Assembly (NCBI GenBank): GCA_900073065.1
Contig: FJOG01000008.1
Coordinates: 1,647,065-1,711,064, forward strand
Length of the DNA: 64,000 nt
DNA from: Phialocephala subalpina
Taxonomy: Eukaryota; Ascomycota; Leotiomycetes; Helotiales; Mollisiaceae
Reading direction: 5' to 3'
Notes under the pieces: generated by a model
Told to the model about the DNA's origin: nothing
Database searches by the model: none
Seen by the model: the letters and a program-made list of their open reading frames with translations, nothing else
Made by a program: the position numbers and the translations under genes
Shown here: one piece after another, positions 1 to 11,699 of the stretch
Numbering within the stretch: the stretch's first letter is position 1
Layout of the letters: the number at the start of each line of letters is the position of its first letter

Positions 1-425
1 TCCCTTCTTCATATGATCGTATTTGTAGACGTTGCCTGCATCTACGAATGCATTTTTGCGTCGCCTTCTCTTTTGTTTGGAGTGCCCATAAGCAAATCCA
101 GCTGTCCAATCTCTGCATGAAGCCTTCCAACTTATCGCTTGAATCCCTTTCCTACATCTAGATAAAGGAATGCGCCTGCAATGGTGAATAGAGCACGACT
201 TGAGTTTCAAATCTTACATCGATGTAGTTAGGGAAGAATACTGTTCTCAGATAGTCTTGAGCCGAAATTTTGTCTATTCTCGTGTGAGGATGTCTATCAG
301 CCACCTAGTGAAAGCTTGTGAATATTTACAAGTAATCGAATGACAGCTAATTACAAGATTCTACCCATGCCATGCCAGAAACGCTCCAAACAACTCCAAA
401 CCGCAACCCAAATCCATCATCTCGA
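1..425. other. Intergenic, 3' flank of tyrosinase gene
   Basis: This is the sequence downstream of the minus-strand tyrosinase stop codon. I see no open frame of useful length, no tRNA and no repeat in it. The left neighbour lies outside the window. Confidence 0.5.
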
Positions 426-1826
426 CTACTCATAAGTATAACACAAGTTAGAAGCTTCGACATCCATGATGTCCCCAATTCTAACATTGCTTCCAAAGTG
501 TTCATACTCTAACTCGTAGTCGAGCGTGATGTTCGTGTACGGAATGTCGCCGAAGAAGTTGAACGGATAAGCAAACATGGTGTCAGGACCCATGATCTCG
601 GTCTTACGCTCATTCCAGCATTCTCGTTGCCAGTTGTTCCATAGTCTGTCCAAAGAGGAGTGGATGAACCAGAAGATGGGGTCACCGGGCGACGACCACA
701 TGTCAGCTTGGTCGCCGACTTGTCCTCCGACACCGATGTGGAGACCAGCATGGAGTCTCATGCCTGATATCTCGAAACTGTAGCCTTGGATATTGAGGTT
801 GAGTTCTTGGAAGTTCTCAGAGGCTAGGGCTGCTGCGTAGTTGGCGTCACTGAAAGCTTCGGAGACCAGGAGAGGACTGAAATCTCGGCGCATGCAGTGA
901 GGGTTGTAGGAGAGATCCAAGCCCATTCCCATGTTAATAGTGAGATTGGCGAATGGACCAGTTGCGACACATCCTAAAAATCGTTAATGGGAATGAGCAG
1001 AAGTTGAGGACAAAGAATGGCTCACCTCCACCAGTTCTTCCTGGAATTTCAGTGGGAGTCGTGACTGGGAAGATGCTCGTATCGTTCACGTACTCGACGT
1101 AAGGACCGTTTCCTGTTTTCAAGGTCAGCTTTAAGCTCTTTCCGAGGATGACAAGGTGGATTCTTACCTCCCATTCCATAGACATCGTCGAAGAGTGGTG
1201 ATGCAGGATAACCCTCGATGGTATTGTCTGCCAAAAGGTCCCACCAGCTAATAGAAAGGTTAGTCAAATGTGCCATTCAAGATACTAGCGAGCTTACGGC
1301 TGGTAGCCAGTGTAGCCACAAGTGTTTCTCAGCTCATCTTCCCAAAGCTTCAGCAACCAACGATGCCATCTAGAGAGCTGGATTAGAATCAAGGGGACAG
1401 TCTAATAGTTGGCGCTTTGACTTACGGCAAAAAGGGACCCTGCACGATTGTGAGCTCTTGCCTTAGTCATGTTCGGGGATGTCAAGACTTACATTGAAAT
1501 GCACATAGTCGGTTGAATTGATGTGCAGTGCCAGAAAATCGTCGTAACGAGTCTTTGCACCGGCGAAGAAATCACCAGTCTGGGCAGGCAAAGACATCAG
1601 ACATTTGACAGCGCCAATGTATTCGAGCCTCTCTGCCTCGGAAAGCGTTCTCCTGTAAAGTATTAGGATCAGCACATGAACAACTCAAAAAGGAAGCTAT
1701 CACCAACCATTCTTTCCTGACTGCCAGGTCTTTACATGTTGTACGCTCCTCTATTGGAGCAGCGACGGCGGCAGTGGCACTGGTCAGCAACAGAAGTGTC
1801 GAGGAGAGGACCTGAGAGAAGTGCAT
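426..1826 (-). CDS. Secreted tyrosinase (type-3 copper oxidase), 7 exons
   Basis: Spliced model (minus): 1826-1708, 1652-1493, 1439-1426, 1369-1298, 1247-1168, 1112-1026, 973-426, giving 359 residues in frame. Residues 1-23 form a signal peptide ending AVAA. The common central tyrosinase domain is complete. The CuA histidines are H83, H91 and H100 (the last in FLPWHRW). The CuB histidines are H252 and H256 (HAGLH) and H282, following the DPIFW motif. Known enzymes of this family hydroxylate monophenols and/or oxidise diphenols to quinones, for pigment or defence chemistry. The protein is short, with no long C-terminal lid or tail domain, so it resembles the secreted short fungal tyrosinases. 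Exon 3 is only 14 nt and encodes GPFL plus part of the next proline in CuA. An annotation that misses it breaks the copper site. Substrate preference cannot be read from the sequence. Confidence 0.93.
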
Positions 1827-1958
1827 CTTGAGGAGTGAAAAGATTGTGCTTTGACAATGAATCTGTTTCACAGGAAGCTTGGCCAGGCGTGAATCTTGGA
1901 AGAAGGTGCAGGTGGCTGACAGGAGTGCAGAACAAAAGATGCATGTGCCATGAAGAGA

Positions 1959-1966
1959 CATATATA
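1959..1966 (-). promoter_or_regulatory. TATA box of tyrosinase gene
   Basis: On the minus strand this reads TATATATG, about 135 bp before the tyrosinase start codon, a usual TATA-to-ATG distance in ascomycetes. Assignment rests on position and motif only. Confidence 0.45.
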
Positions 1967-4184
1967 CGGCCACATGGCTCGTAGGGATCGAACAGCTGCT
2001 TTAGATTGCACTTCCCTCTCCCCTCTTCAAATTTAACGGATTCGGATGCTGAAAATATTGGAATTGCAGAGGGGCAATAGTACATGCAGAAATGCGGGGC
2101 GTTCATAGATACATGGATGCGTATCTTCAGGTCTAAATGAGTCTCGTACGTCTGGAAAGCTGAGACCAATAGGAATTAAGGTGCATCCGCAGTATCACTT
2201 GCGGTTAATGAATAGACACTGCCAATTAGAACCCCAGAAACAATGTATGCAGTCCACTTGAAAAATCGAGATGCAGGCAAACAAGTGGACTACTTTTACT
2301 CCGCACCTTACACAAAAGTTGTGCTGAACTCCAGCCTTTCATGAAGCGTAAGATTACTTGGCATTGCTAGTCGGGATGTCTGTCGAGTTCTGAGGAACAC
2401 GCCAAGAGCTTTTGATCTCGTTCCTGGGAAATACGACGCTGCGGGTGTTCACTTACCAGATCGCCCACTTTTGATATCTCTGCCCACGTGGATGGTAATT
2501 CCACAATACGCCACTTCACACGCGTTGGGTGGTTGCGTTCATCTCACCTCGAGACCTTCCTCCGGCTCCCAATCCATCATTCCAATCTTATACCATCCTT
2601 TGTGCAGCGCTGCCCCCTTCCGCAGACCCCACTTTTTGCAGTGACAGCCACCCTCCGAAAGAATGGAAGAAGACGAGTCTTTGCTCAGACCCTTTCTCGA
2701 GTTTCTACGAAGTCCAGAACCTCATACGATATCGTTTCCAGATGGCTGGGACGTTTCTTCCGCTACTGAAGTTGAAGCGCTCTCATTCGTCCGCATATGC
2801 TTCTGCCAGGATCCTCCTTTTTAGGGTCTGCTTTTAAGGTGCCAGTCACCGAATGATGTTCTGCATTATCTGCAATAGCAAGGGCTCGATATCATAACGT
2901 TCGGTATAATACCCATTGCAGAGAGAACTCCCACTTCTGCAGCAGAGGAATGTGGCTAAAACAGTGGGGAAAGCCCCCATCAAGTAAAATTCCTGCTACA
3001 AGTTGTTCCCGGAGAAAATCGAACAGCCAAGCGGACGCCATCCCGAACTCTGGAATCCTCTCCAAATTGCGCCAATGGTGTTTGGTGGCCATGCCCTTAT
3101 ATCCACTTAGGCTTGGCGGGTCTGGGGTGAACTCTAACCCCGGTCGAGCAGCAAGGGTTCTCCGGGGCCGTTACCTTATCAAAGAAGGGTCTTCCCGCTT
3201 GCTGTCAGCTTCGATTGGGCCCACGTTCAAAATAGAGAGAACTCTCAGATAGTTGAACAAGTGGAAAGGCCTCGAAATTTGGAACCGAAAACGGCAGATG
3301 CGGCGCCTCTAAAATTTCTCGGATTTCTTAGCGGCTGAGTGAGCGGGTGTTCCCTTCAGCCCGAATGTGCTCGGTCCTCTTACATGGTTTGGATTCGGGG
3401 GTGTCGGGAATTCTGTCTTCAAGAGGGCTGCAGCCGGAAGATTTTGTGAAAATGTTTTGACACTGCAGAAAAGATCTGTTCGCACCAGAATGCCTGTCGT
3501 TGCTGCCGGTCAGGGGAAGCTCGCTTAGCTGCCAAATACTGACAGCAGTCAACCAATCGATATCCTTCCCAAAACGTGAACTCGTCCGATGGATCTTCTC
3601 TTGGCAAGTCTAGTCCTTGTCGTGGAATCAGAAGAAGGCGGTTCGTTTGAGTCGTCAAACGTCCTGTCAAACGAGCATGATGCAGAGAGACTGGTTACTG
3701 GAAATCGTCGAGAAGCATCAATGTTGTTCGTTGAGAATCGACCTTGAAAGTGAAATTCTTCAAATTGAATGGGTAGAATTTTGAACCTTGTTGAAGTCCA
3801 AGCCTGGTCTTGATCCCTTGGCAATTGTCATAATTCCAAGTTGTGCTTATCCATGTTTCGAATCGATCTCAGCATCCAAGTAGGACATCCGGGTGCAACA
3901 GTAAAGTACCTCGCGTAAAGTCGTCCCTTGTCGTGGCGGCACAATTGACAAGGGAGTAACAAAAGTACCTGCAAAGAAGAATCATCGCCGGTTTTCTATC
4001 ATGCTGTGTTTGATGGCCATGGCATCTTCGTTAGGGCTCCCTCGGTCATGGGTAACCAATGTACAGAGGTAGGAGGTGACATATGCAAAGCATAAGTTAC
4101 CGATCCCTTCCAACAACAGCCAAAGTCCCATAAATCAGATCAATCCTCTTCATTTATCGGGTATAGAGTGTACTCACCGTCACT
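1967..4184. other. Intergenic, no gene recognised
   Basis: This is 2.2 kb between the divergent tyrosinase and rhodopsin-like genes. It contains only short frames without domain, codon or splice support. I see no RNA gene and no clear repeat. Confidence 0.5.
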
Positions 4185-5770
4185 ATGGCGTCAAACTCAA
4201 CAACCTCCACAATCAACTACTGGGAATCCCCAGAGTACAAGGGCGACAAAGTTCGCGATCTCAATGCAGCGTTGATCGCAATCACAACTGTGATCGTCGG
4301 TTTAAGGCTATACACCAGAGGATTCATATCTAAGACAGCTGGACTTGACGATCTTCTCGCGTTCATCGCATATGTACGAAAATGCTGATCCTGCTCTTCT
4401 TGGCATCGAGGCTGACAGATCCACAGGCATGCGTTGTAACACAATCTGCTCTTGATATAAGATGTAAGACAACTCAAGACTTCCAGCAGTCGAGGGTTGT
4501 GACAAAGACTGACTTCTACAAGCGGTCAACTATGGCAGCGGCGCGCACATTCAATATGTTCCTGGGAATCTGGTCCCATTGTTCTTCTCGGTACGAAACC
4601 TGAAAGCTGAGACAAAGATCAATAAAATGCATGCTAATCTTTCGAGAACAGGCACTCGTCAATAACACACTACTCTACTTCGTCGCCACAGGCTTGGTGC
4701 GATTGTCTATCGTTGCGTTCCTGCCCAGGCTTGCGAAAGACCGTAAGTGCTCCGTACCTATTTCCGACGAATTTGGTTGACAATTGGAAGTGAGCTCCCC
4801 GTTCTTTCTGAAGGCAGTGTATAGCGTTGGGTTTATCATCATTTGCCAGACATTGGTGTGCTTCTTCTACCGCTTGACAGAATGCAAGCCAATTATGTAA
4901 AATTCCCTCTTCGCATTCTCCAGCGGGACATCCTACTAACACAACGGCAATACAGTGATATCTGGAAAGTCCCAACGACGCCTGGCTTGAACTGCGTATC
5001 GGCTCAACAAGAACAAAACAATCTGATTGCGCACCAGGCTATTGGAATCATTGTAGATTTTATGCTCTTCGCACTACCAATTTGGGTCATCAACAGCAAG
5101 ATGATGAGGTCCGCCAAGAAGATGCAGGTTATCGCTGTCTTCTCTGTGGGTTTGTTTGTTGTCGTAACTGGCATTGTGCGCATGGTTTTGCTCAATACTT
5201 TGTTGTTCTTGGCCGATCCGTAAGTTATTCCCTCGATACTTTTGCTCGACTCGAGCTTCATAAAAGCCATGGCACTAATCAGCTTTTAACCAATTCAGAA
5301 CATTCGCGATGTCGACGATTGGCCCCTGGACGGACCTTGAGGGTCATGCGGGACTATGGGTTGCATCCTTCCCTGCCTTGCAGCCTCTAATTCGCATGAT
5401 GTCTTACAAACTCGGACTTCGCAGTGCACTCGACAGTTATGGCAAGAGCAATGGCGGGAAGAACAAGAAGTCAAGCCATACAAACAACATCAATGGATCG
5501 AATAATTGGGCCAAAAATACGGCCTCGCAAAAGAACGGATATGCGAAGAGCGGCAGCGGAATAGATCTTGATGACAATAGCGAGCGAGGAATCGTAGCTG
5601 GAACAAATAAGAGCGATATGGAGCTGGACAACATTAGCGCTGGTTCAGGACAAATCCACAAGAAGGTCGATTATAATGTACGAGTTGAGGAAACACCAAG
5701 AGGAAATATTCAGGGGCAGGATTACGATAATTCTCGTCGAGTACAAAACAAAAGCTGGGTGGATGTGTAA
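4185..5770 (+). CDS. Fungal rhodopsin-like seven-helix integral membrane protein
   Basis: Spliced model: 4185-4373, 4427-4463, 4523-4590, 4652-4742, 4818-4896, 4956-5219, 5299-5770, giving 399 residues. The chain has an extracellular N-terminus with NST/NTT sequons and seven hydrophobic segments. It shows the family landmarks GLRLYTR after helix 1, NYGSG before helix 3, FFYRLTECKP after helix 4, and a long loop containing PTTPGLNC before helix 5. The hydrophilic tail of about 130 residues is rich in Asn, Ser and Lys. This matches the fungal rhodopsin-domain (SAT4/PTH11-like) membrane proteins of Pezizomycotina. Some PTH11-type members act as plasma-membrane receptors in surface sensing; most are uncharacterised. 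There is no CFEM cysteine domain at the N-terminus, so it is not a classic PTH11. The ligand is unknown. There are no retinal-opsin hallmarks. Confidence 0.88.
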
Positions 5771-7340
5771 GATGTTGTATAACGATGAGCTCGGTGTTAC
5801 GATTCGGCGTTATCGGGGATGTGGTTTAGTGGGGCCGTTTTTCTTTGCGTTTGGAGACACGCGAGCTCAAGATCATATGAGCTCTGCTGATGATTGGAAA
5901 GGGATGTATGAATAAATGATGCCACTTTTTGAAAGTTGATACTCCGATATCTCAAGAAAATCGCGTCACAGATTGTGATACGTCAGTGTCCACCTATGGT
6001 TAATATTCCGGAGAACCAGAGGACATGGGCAAGCGTCCAACAACAAACAGAAAACGAAGTCAAATTAAGGTTCTCAGTTTAATGTTACACTTTCTTTGCT
6101 AGGTCCAGCACTGACTATCCCGTCATTAGGTTTATCTTTTCTTCTTTGAGTTTGAGAGCATTTGAGGTCAAAGAGCCATTTTGCGGGGCTGATCTCACCC
6201 ACTAGACAGAGAGTCCACTTCTGCTCTTAGGGCCTCTGCTCGGGACGATCAGAATATCAGTATCTCGTTCTTCAAGCCGAATCCAGAACCCACACGCGAC
6301 TGGCCTTGTGTTCTTGATGCAATCATGCAATGGCTTGAGATGTGGCGAGTATTTGCGTTCCCCATGCTAATTCTAGGACGAAGTGGGGCAAGTCCAGCTC
6401 GGTCTTTCACTAGAAGACACAGGTCTATTGCCTCGAGCGTGTAGTATCGCCACAGGTATCTGCAGAAGAGCGAGGATAGAACGGTGATGATCGTGAAGAT
6501 GGGAGAAAAAGGAGAGCACGTTGTGAGGAAGTCACGACCTTGACCCGATTGGGCAAGCGCGATTTTGGCGAGATCCGAAACTCCGCGACGACGACGACAA
6601 CAGACAAATTTTTAAAAAGAAGCAGAAAATCGACTTTGAGTCAAGGGAATCCCCTCAGAAAATATCCCAAACGCGGTGGAAAAGAAATGAAGTATCATAA
6701 TTTACAGATTTACAGGAAACAAAGACAAAAGCTTTAGCCAGGTCACTTCTGTGACCTGACGCTCCAAACTTCTCGACCAGTATGCTTTCTAAATGCGGGT
6801 GAGGGACCCCTACTCACAACACTGCGGTTTGATGACACTTTAAGATGCGGGCTTGTGCCTCTATCTAGGTTTGCTGGAAAAATATCTGCTTATTTGAATC
6901 TATGAAGGAGGTTGTGGTGTGGGCTCGAAAATGAGTCTCAGCTTCGCAACCGAGGACGCTACGGCCCTGTCCTGTCCTCCGCTCCTATACACGCGAAGTC
7001 GCGTGAAGAACTGCCATACGTGTCACGCGCTCCAAATTCACTGCAATTACTCTTGGGTTGGAACATGTTGATCTCTTAAGCTTCTCCTGCTACCTGGTCG
7101 CCCAAGAGATCTACCCATTTACGTCAAAGTTAACATCCTCATCATCCGTCGCTTTTCAATGCCGCATATACGAGTGAGGGGCTGGTTCTTTGACCCGGAG
7201 AAGCACAAGCTCAACGTCTGAAACATTATTCTCGCAGAGTGCTAAGCCATTCATGGTACGGGCATCTTTGGATAGACCTGATTGAGCACGTGATAGTTCG
7301 CTGCTAAGCTGAAGATCATACCCACCAACTCTTCAGGAGA
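5771..7340. other. Intergenic, no gene recognised
   Basis: This is 1.6 kb between the rhodopsin-like gene and the broken GH43 gene. Only short frames without recognisable protein features are present. I see no tRNA or tandem repeat. Confidence 0.5.
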
Positions 7341-7348
7341 TATATATA
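7341..7348 (+). promoter_or_regulatory. TATA box of GH43 pseudogene
   Basis: TATATATA lies 65 bp before the ATG at 7406, so the promoter core has outlived the reading frame. Confidence 0.4.
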
Positions 7349-7405
7349 CACAGTTATCTTATTGTGTTTTTTAGCCACCTTTCTCGCATGATAATTTGCT
7401 CCAAG

Positions 7406-8397
7406 ATGCATTTCCTCCTCACAGCTCTATCAGGTCTCATCGCCGGAGCAGCAACGCGATACCCTCTCCCCATCCCAATCACAGGCAACTACTCGGCAAT
7501 CCAAGATACTTACCTCATCAAACTCACTTCCGGCAACCTATACTTCCGCTTCTCCTCCTTTGATGGCATCCAAACTGCTACAGCTCCATCTCTTCTCAGA
7601 GCATAGAAAAACGTTGGTTCCGCTTTCCCAAGCAAAACCTTCAACGAACCTATCGCACACTGGACGCCCGGTGTCGACCTCATCAATGGACAGTACTTCA
7701 TGTATTATACGCAATACAACACCTCCGCCGTCGGTGGTGAGCGGGACACCATTCTTGTCGCGACATCTCCCAACCTCCGGCCCGGATCATGGACTCAGAG
7801 AGGAGACATCGGTCTTTCTATCGCATTTTCGAAACATTCACGCATCGACGCGAATCTGATTCTCAATCCTCCGAGTAATCTCAGCAGCTATGCCCGGGGA
7901 CTTTTCGGCATGCGGATGGCATCGGCAATGAACCTGATCTGCGCTGAGGCTGTGAGCCCGAATTTCTCATTGCCGCAAAGTCACTTCCCAGTAACCCGGG
8001 TCCTACGGATTTGAATAGGACGGAAGGTGCATTTCAGTACAAGAACGAAGATTATTTTTATTTCTTCTACGCGAAAGGAAACTGTTGCCCGGCATCCAAC
8101 GCACCCGAAGAGGACGTATACCACGTTGAAGTCTCTCGATCAATCTTAGTCACTAGGCCATATATGTCGAAGGGTGGATTGAGATGCGATACTGTTGAAG
8201 GAGGAGGTGGAACGCAGATCCTTGCTAGGAGTGCGGATAGGATCGTATATTCTCCTTGTGGGGTGGGAGTTTTTGACGACGTTGGAGGTAAGGGATTGGT
8301 ATTTCAGTATCAGAATCTGGATGCGAGGGGGGACGACGACTTAACACCTGTACGCAGCACATCTCTGTTGGTCTGCGGGTGCCCCATACGAACCTGA
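7406..8397 (+). pseudogene. Broken secreted GH43 glycosidase (arabinanase-like)
   Basis: The start at 7406 gives a signal peptide (MHFLLTALSGLIAGAAT) followed by GH43 sequence. Landmarks are TYLIKLTSGNLYFRFSSFDG, ATAPSL, a long stretch around WTPGVDLINGQYFMYYTQ, then IDANLIL, then (in another frame) TEGAFQY, DYFYFFYAKGNCC and VFDDVGGKGLVF. GH43 enzymes of this type cut arabinan or arabino-substituted plant polysaccharides outside the cell. The gene is not intact. An in-frame TAG sits at 7604-7606 where relatives usually have a Trp codon. The frame also shifts between about 7880 and 7980, with a TGA in the new frame. A short intron could explain one lesion but not both. I infer a recently inactivated cell-wall-degrading enzyme. 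Confidence 0.72.
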
Positions 8398-10075
8398 GTC
8401 TCCTTAGAGACTGGTCTTACTTTTATGTAAGGTTGGATGGAGTGCAGTTGCTGCGCAATAAGATCCTAGAGCTGAGATTGAGTCACATTCGAGTTCTAAT
8501 ATCATCATTGCAACCTTTCGAGCCCCTCTTTACACACGAACAATCGAGCGCCTATCGGAACCGGCCGGGTAACGTCCTCCTTTTCTGACACGGTTCTCTC
8601 TACGCGGTGAAGCTTGGTCTATACGCTGTTGGTTGGCAGAGGGTAGTAGGTTGTGGATAAGATGCAGTGAAAATATTAGGAGGTTCCGGGATTTAGTAGC
8701 ATAGGCTACTCTCTTTTGTTTGTTTGTAGTGGCAGGTGCTGGAAGACTCACATGGACACAAAACACACGACAATACTCTACTCGATTACGGTTAATGCAG
8801 GATTGGCTCTGCGGCTCTTAAAGAGCTCTCCGCAGTGTGGGCCCACAGCCAGAGCTATAACACAAGGGCATGTTGCTGCTTAAGCAGCTTCGCCGTACGG
8901 TCAGGCCTATGCTAGCTCTCTTTGGGCTAGTGATGAGGCATGGGAAGGGGGTTTTTATAGTCCGTCCGGAACTGCGCACATTGGAAGGAGGTGTCAATTA
9001 GAGGCGGTTTACATCCTGGGCTTGGAGAGTAGGACTGCGAAGTACTCTGCCACGGGTTTACTCTAAGGTGCTGGACACAACCCGGTGAGTTGATTCTCAG
9101 GCTCTATCAAGATCCATTGGCCGTCTTCCCTTCCTACCGGTCTATACTGAGGAGAGGAGATGTTTCTCACGGGTTTTTTATTGATTTTTTCAGTGGGGAC
9201 GATGGAACGGTTTGCTATAGTCTGTAGGGGTGGACGCAAGAAGGACTATCACTGGGATCAGGATATCTTTGGCAATTCTCTAAGGAGGCACTACCATTCT
9301 ACCTTGGGACTAGCCTAGTACTGTATATAAGTTCACCGTAAAGTCGACGGGTTATATAAGGGAAACAGCTAGTTAGAGTCTTAAATGGTGCGGCCACTTT
9401 TTGGCTACCGCAAAGGACAATAAACTGGAACTTAAAAATCTGAATGCGAGCATCAGCTATGATTATCATTTCTTGCAGTGGGGGTTCAACAAGTTGGAGT
9501 TTCATGATGGGTGGCCTGTTGTTGTTTCCTGAATCAAGTCACCTAAATTCAAGTTAATAGCACACAATGAGAAAGCATAGATACATTTTCATTGACATTC
9601 TTTCCTGAGAATCACATGCGCGAATCCATCATCACAACTTGGAAACAGCTTCTTGTATCTTGTACGTACCGCAACTGTGGACCCTGAGCCATGTTGGAGG
9701 AAGCCAACTCGATCCGATCAGTCCACCTTCCCGACTAGACTCTTGTTTAACTTTGATTTTGAGCAAACTTTCAACTCAGTCGCTCAGGGATGAATCAGTC
9801 AGCTTCCCCATCTAACAGACTGCCTTCACCCCAGGGAAGATCCCACCGCATCACAAATCTCTTGCAGCTGACACTGACTCCAGGCGAGGATTCCTGCTGC
9901 CAGTATTGAGGGGAGGCCGAGGGAAACAATTATCGTCTCGGCGAGGCCTGCGCAGCACCAAATTCTGAACCGCCTTTGCTGAGTTGATTTAGGAAAGGGT
10001 CTATTCAAAAATTCATGGCGGTATGAGGCGTTTCTGCTTCTTTACAAGTACCACTGGCTCGTCTTCGGATATTTC
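8398..10075. other. Gene-free stretch with palindromes, possible transposon debris
   Basis: There is no supported gene. From about 8770 to 9330 the sequence holds an interrupted inverted repeat (8809-8835) and a perfect 14-bp palindrome (8875-8888). Such structure is common in transposon ends, but I cannot name an element or find terminal repeats or target-site duplications. Confidence 0.35.
8809..8888. repeat. Two palindromic hairpins
   Basis: CTGCGG at 8809 pairs with CCGCAG ending at 8835, around a second inner palindrome (CTCTTAAAGAG). A perfect palindrome, GCTGCTTAAGCAGC, occupies 8875-8888. Function unknown. Confidence 0.55.
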
Positions 10076-10616
10076 CTAACAGCGCGATCTCTTTTGAGGA
10101 CAGCGATCATTTGGCTCGGATCGTGGAAAAAGTTTGAGTATGTAAATATTGTCTACCTTGGCCCGTTCAACGATTTCATTCAGTTCCTCCGTGGGCTCCG
10201 CAGCCGAGATACGTTGGGTTTGGTCAATCACAATAGCGTGATCCTTTATCAAGTCGAGTAGATCGTGCATAGCAGCAGAAGACCGAATGGTCTCGTACAA
10301 GTGCTGAATCCAGCGAAGACAACAGCGCCGAGACCAGGAAGTCTAGAAAAGATACACGTGTAAAAACAGTCGTCCGCTATGCCGGTCTCGGAGTTGAGGA
10401 GCTCGCGAGCATCTGCGAAGGCTTCAACAGCTTCCCCGCCTAGGAGGTACCAGGTTACGAATTCCAAGAGGACGCATCCCAGACTCCATATATTATATGC
10501 CCGAGACACCGGTTGCCGGAGGGCTACCTCTGGAGGTGCATAAGTCGGAGAACACCCATTAGATCTCGGATCCACACGAGATCTCGTTTCTAGTTCTCTT
10601 ACACGAGCAAAGATGC
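10076..10616 (-). pseudogene. Protein-kinase C-lobe remnant
   Basis: Reading the minus strand, one frame gives kinase subdomains VIII-IX: the APE-type motif appears as YAPPE, followed by the IWSLGCVLLEFVTWYL stretch. A frameshift near 10310 then moves to another frame giving WIQHLYETIRSSAAMHDLL and about 50 more residues. The Asp that normally precedes IWSLGC is Asn here. No N-lobe, P-loop, HRD or DFG was found upstream, so only the C-terminal third survives. It resembles the large family of fungal kinases with a helical extension that is abundant in leotiomycetes and other Pezizomycotina. Being truncated and frameshifted, it is very unlikely to make an active kinase. Confidence 0.65.
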
Positions 10617-11288
10617 AGGATTAGAACGTATCTGGAGGATGGTCAATCTTCACCTTTTTCTTCTCAAAGTCTGGGTCAGAGTTCAAGGTCGGTAAAGATG
10701 TTGGCAATCAAGAGAATGTATCTGCTTCGAATTGGGCGGAGTGGGTGATCGGAACATGAAGAATTATGGGAAAATGGATCTTTCTTCCTTTCGCTCTGTG
10801 CAATGACATCGAGGAGTGGCCTATGAACAGTACGTCGTCCATTTTGTCCTCTGCGATCTGCTGAAGCAGCAATTGAGGGATGTCATATCGCCCATTTTGT
10901 TTGCATCTCGAAGTCTATAAAGCATGGGGAAGTTTGCTTTTTTCGAGCAAAGCAATATCGTGCTTCTTCCTTTGAGTACACAACCGCAATCTCCACATTG
11001 CCTACCTCGATACTCCCTAAGATGCCTACTTCCGCAGCCAGTAGCGGTGCAGCAGCTAGCACTGTATGGCGCGTCGTTTTCCAGAAGTGTAGAGGCAAGC
11101 TTTATATCCACCACTTGAAGCTTCACATTTCAGAGAGTGGCCTTATCGCATTTCAAGAGCTTCGAAAGGCGTATCAACAAAAAAGGGCGCAGCATCCATA
11201 CAACTGCTAGGATCGTACTTGCTTTTCTGGAAGCCCATCGCAGAAGTAGCAACTCTCTCCACAGTAAGTCTGACATCCGAGCTTGTCA

Positions 11289-11699
11289 ATGCAAGATGCG
11301 AAGCTGATTAATCCTCAACAGAACAGCACTCATGATTTGGAGAAGCAACAAGGTACCCGACAAGTCTTTGTTACAGACCGGCGAAAGGATCTCGAGCTCA
11401 CAGCAGCCTTCTACGATCCTCAACCCTTAGCAATCGCGCAGGATTTCGTGAAGGGCAACGCCAGATTCGCCATCGATAGTACTCTTCTAGGGGTGGGAAA
11501 GGATGTGCTACTCGTCGGACTTCGGATGAATTGGATAGGCGTGTTCTTTTTGGTCATTCTAAACCTTTTCGTCTGTTTGGGATCGGGTATCACCGTGGGA
11601 TATCTGACCCGAAGAGTAGACCTAGGAGTTGCGGTGACATCAGGTGTAGCTGCTGTTGTTGCGTGTATCCAAGCCGTACTTGCCTTTTTGTATAAATAG
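11289..11699 (+). CDS. Small membrane protein of unknown function
   Basis: This ORF of 136 residues starts at the first ATG. I do not recognise the family. Residues 1-80 are soluble and polar. The C-terminus has two hydrophobic helices (around WIGVFFLVILNLFVCLGSGI and VAVTSGVAAVVACIQAVLAF) and ends LYK, so it should be anchored in a membrane. A plausible intron (GTAAGT at 11264 to CAG at 11322, with a CTGAT branch) lies just upstream. The true first exon may therefore lie further left, and the ATG at 11289 would then be intronic. A separate upstream frame (10998-11210) contains segments that look protein-like and could be part of the same decayed or spliced gene. Beside a kinase remnant, this may itself be a fragment. 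Confidence 0.4.
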   Translation: MQDAKLINPQQNSTHDLEKQQGTRQVFVTDRRKDLELTAAFYDPQPLAIAQDFVKGNARFAIDSTLLGVGKDVLLVGLRMNWIGVFFLVILNLFVCLGSGITVGYLTRRVDLGVAVTSGVAAVVACIQAVLAFLYK

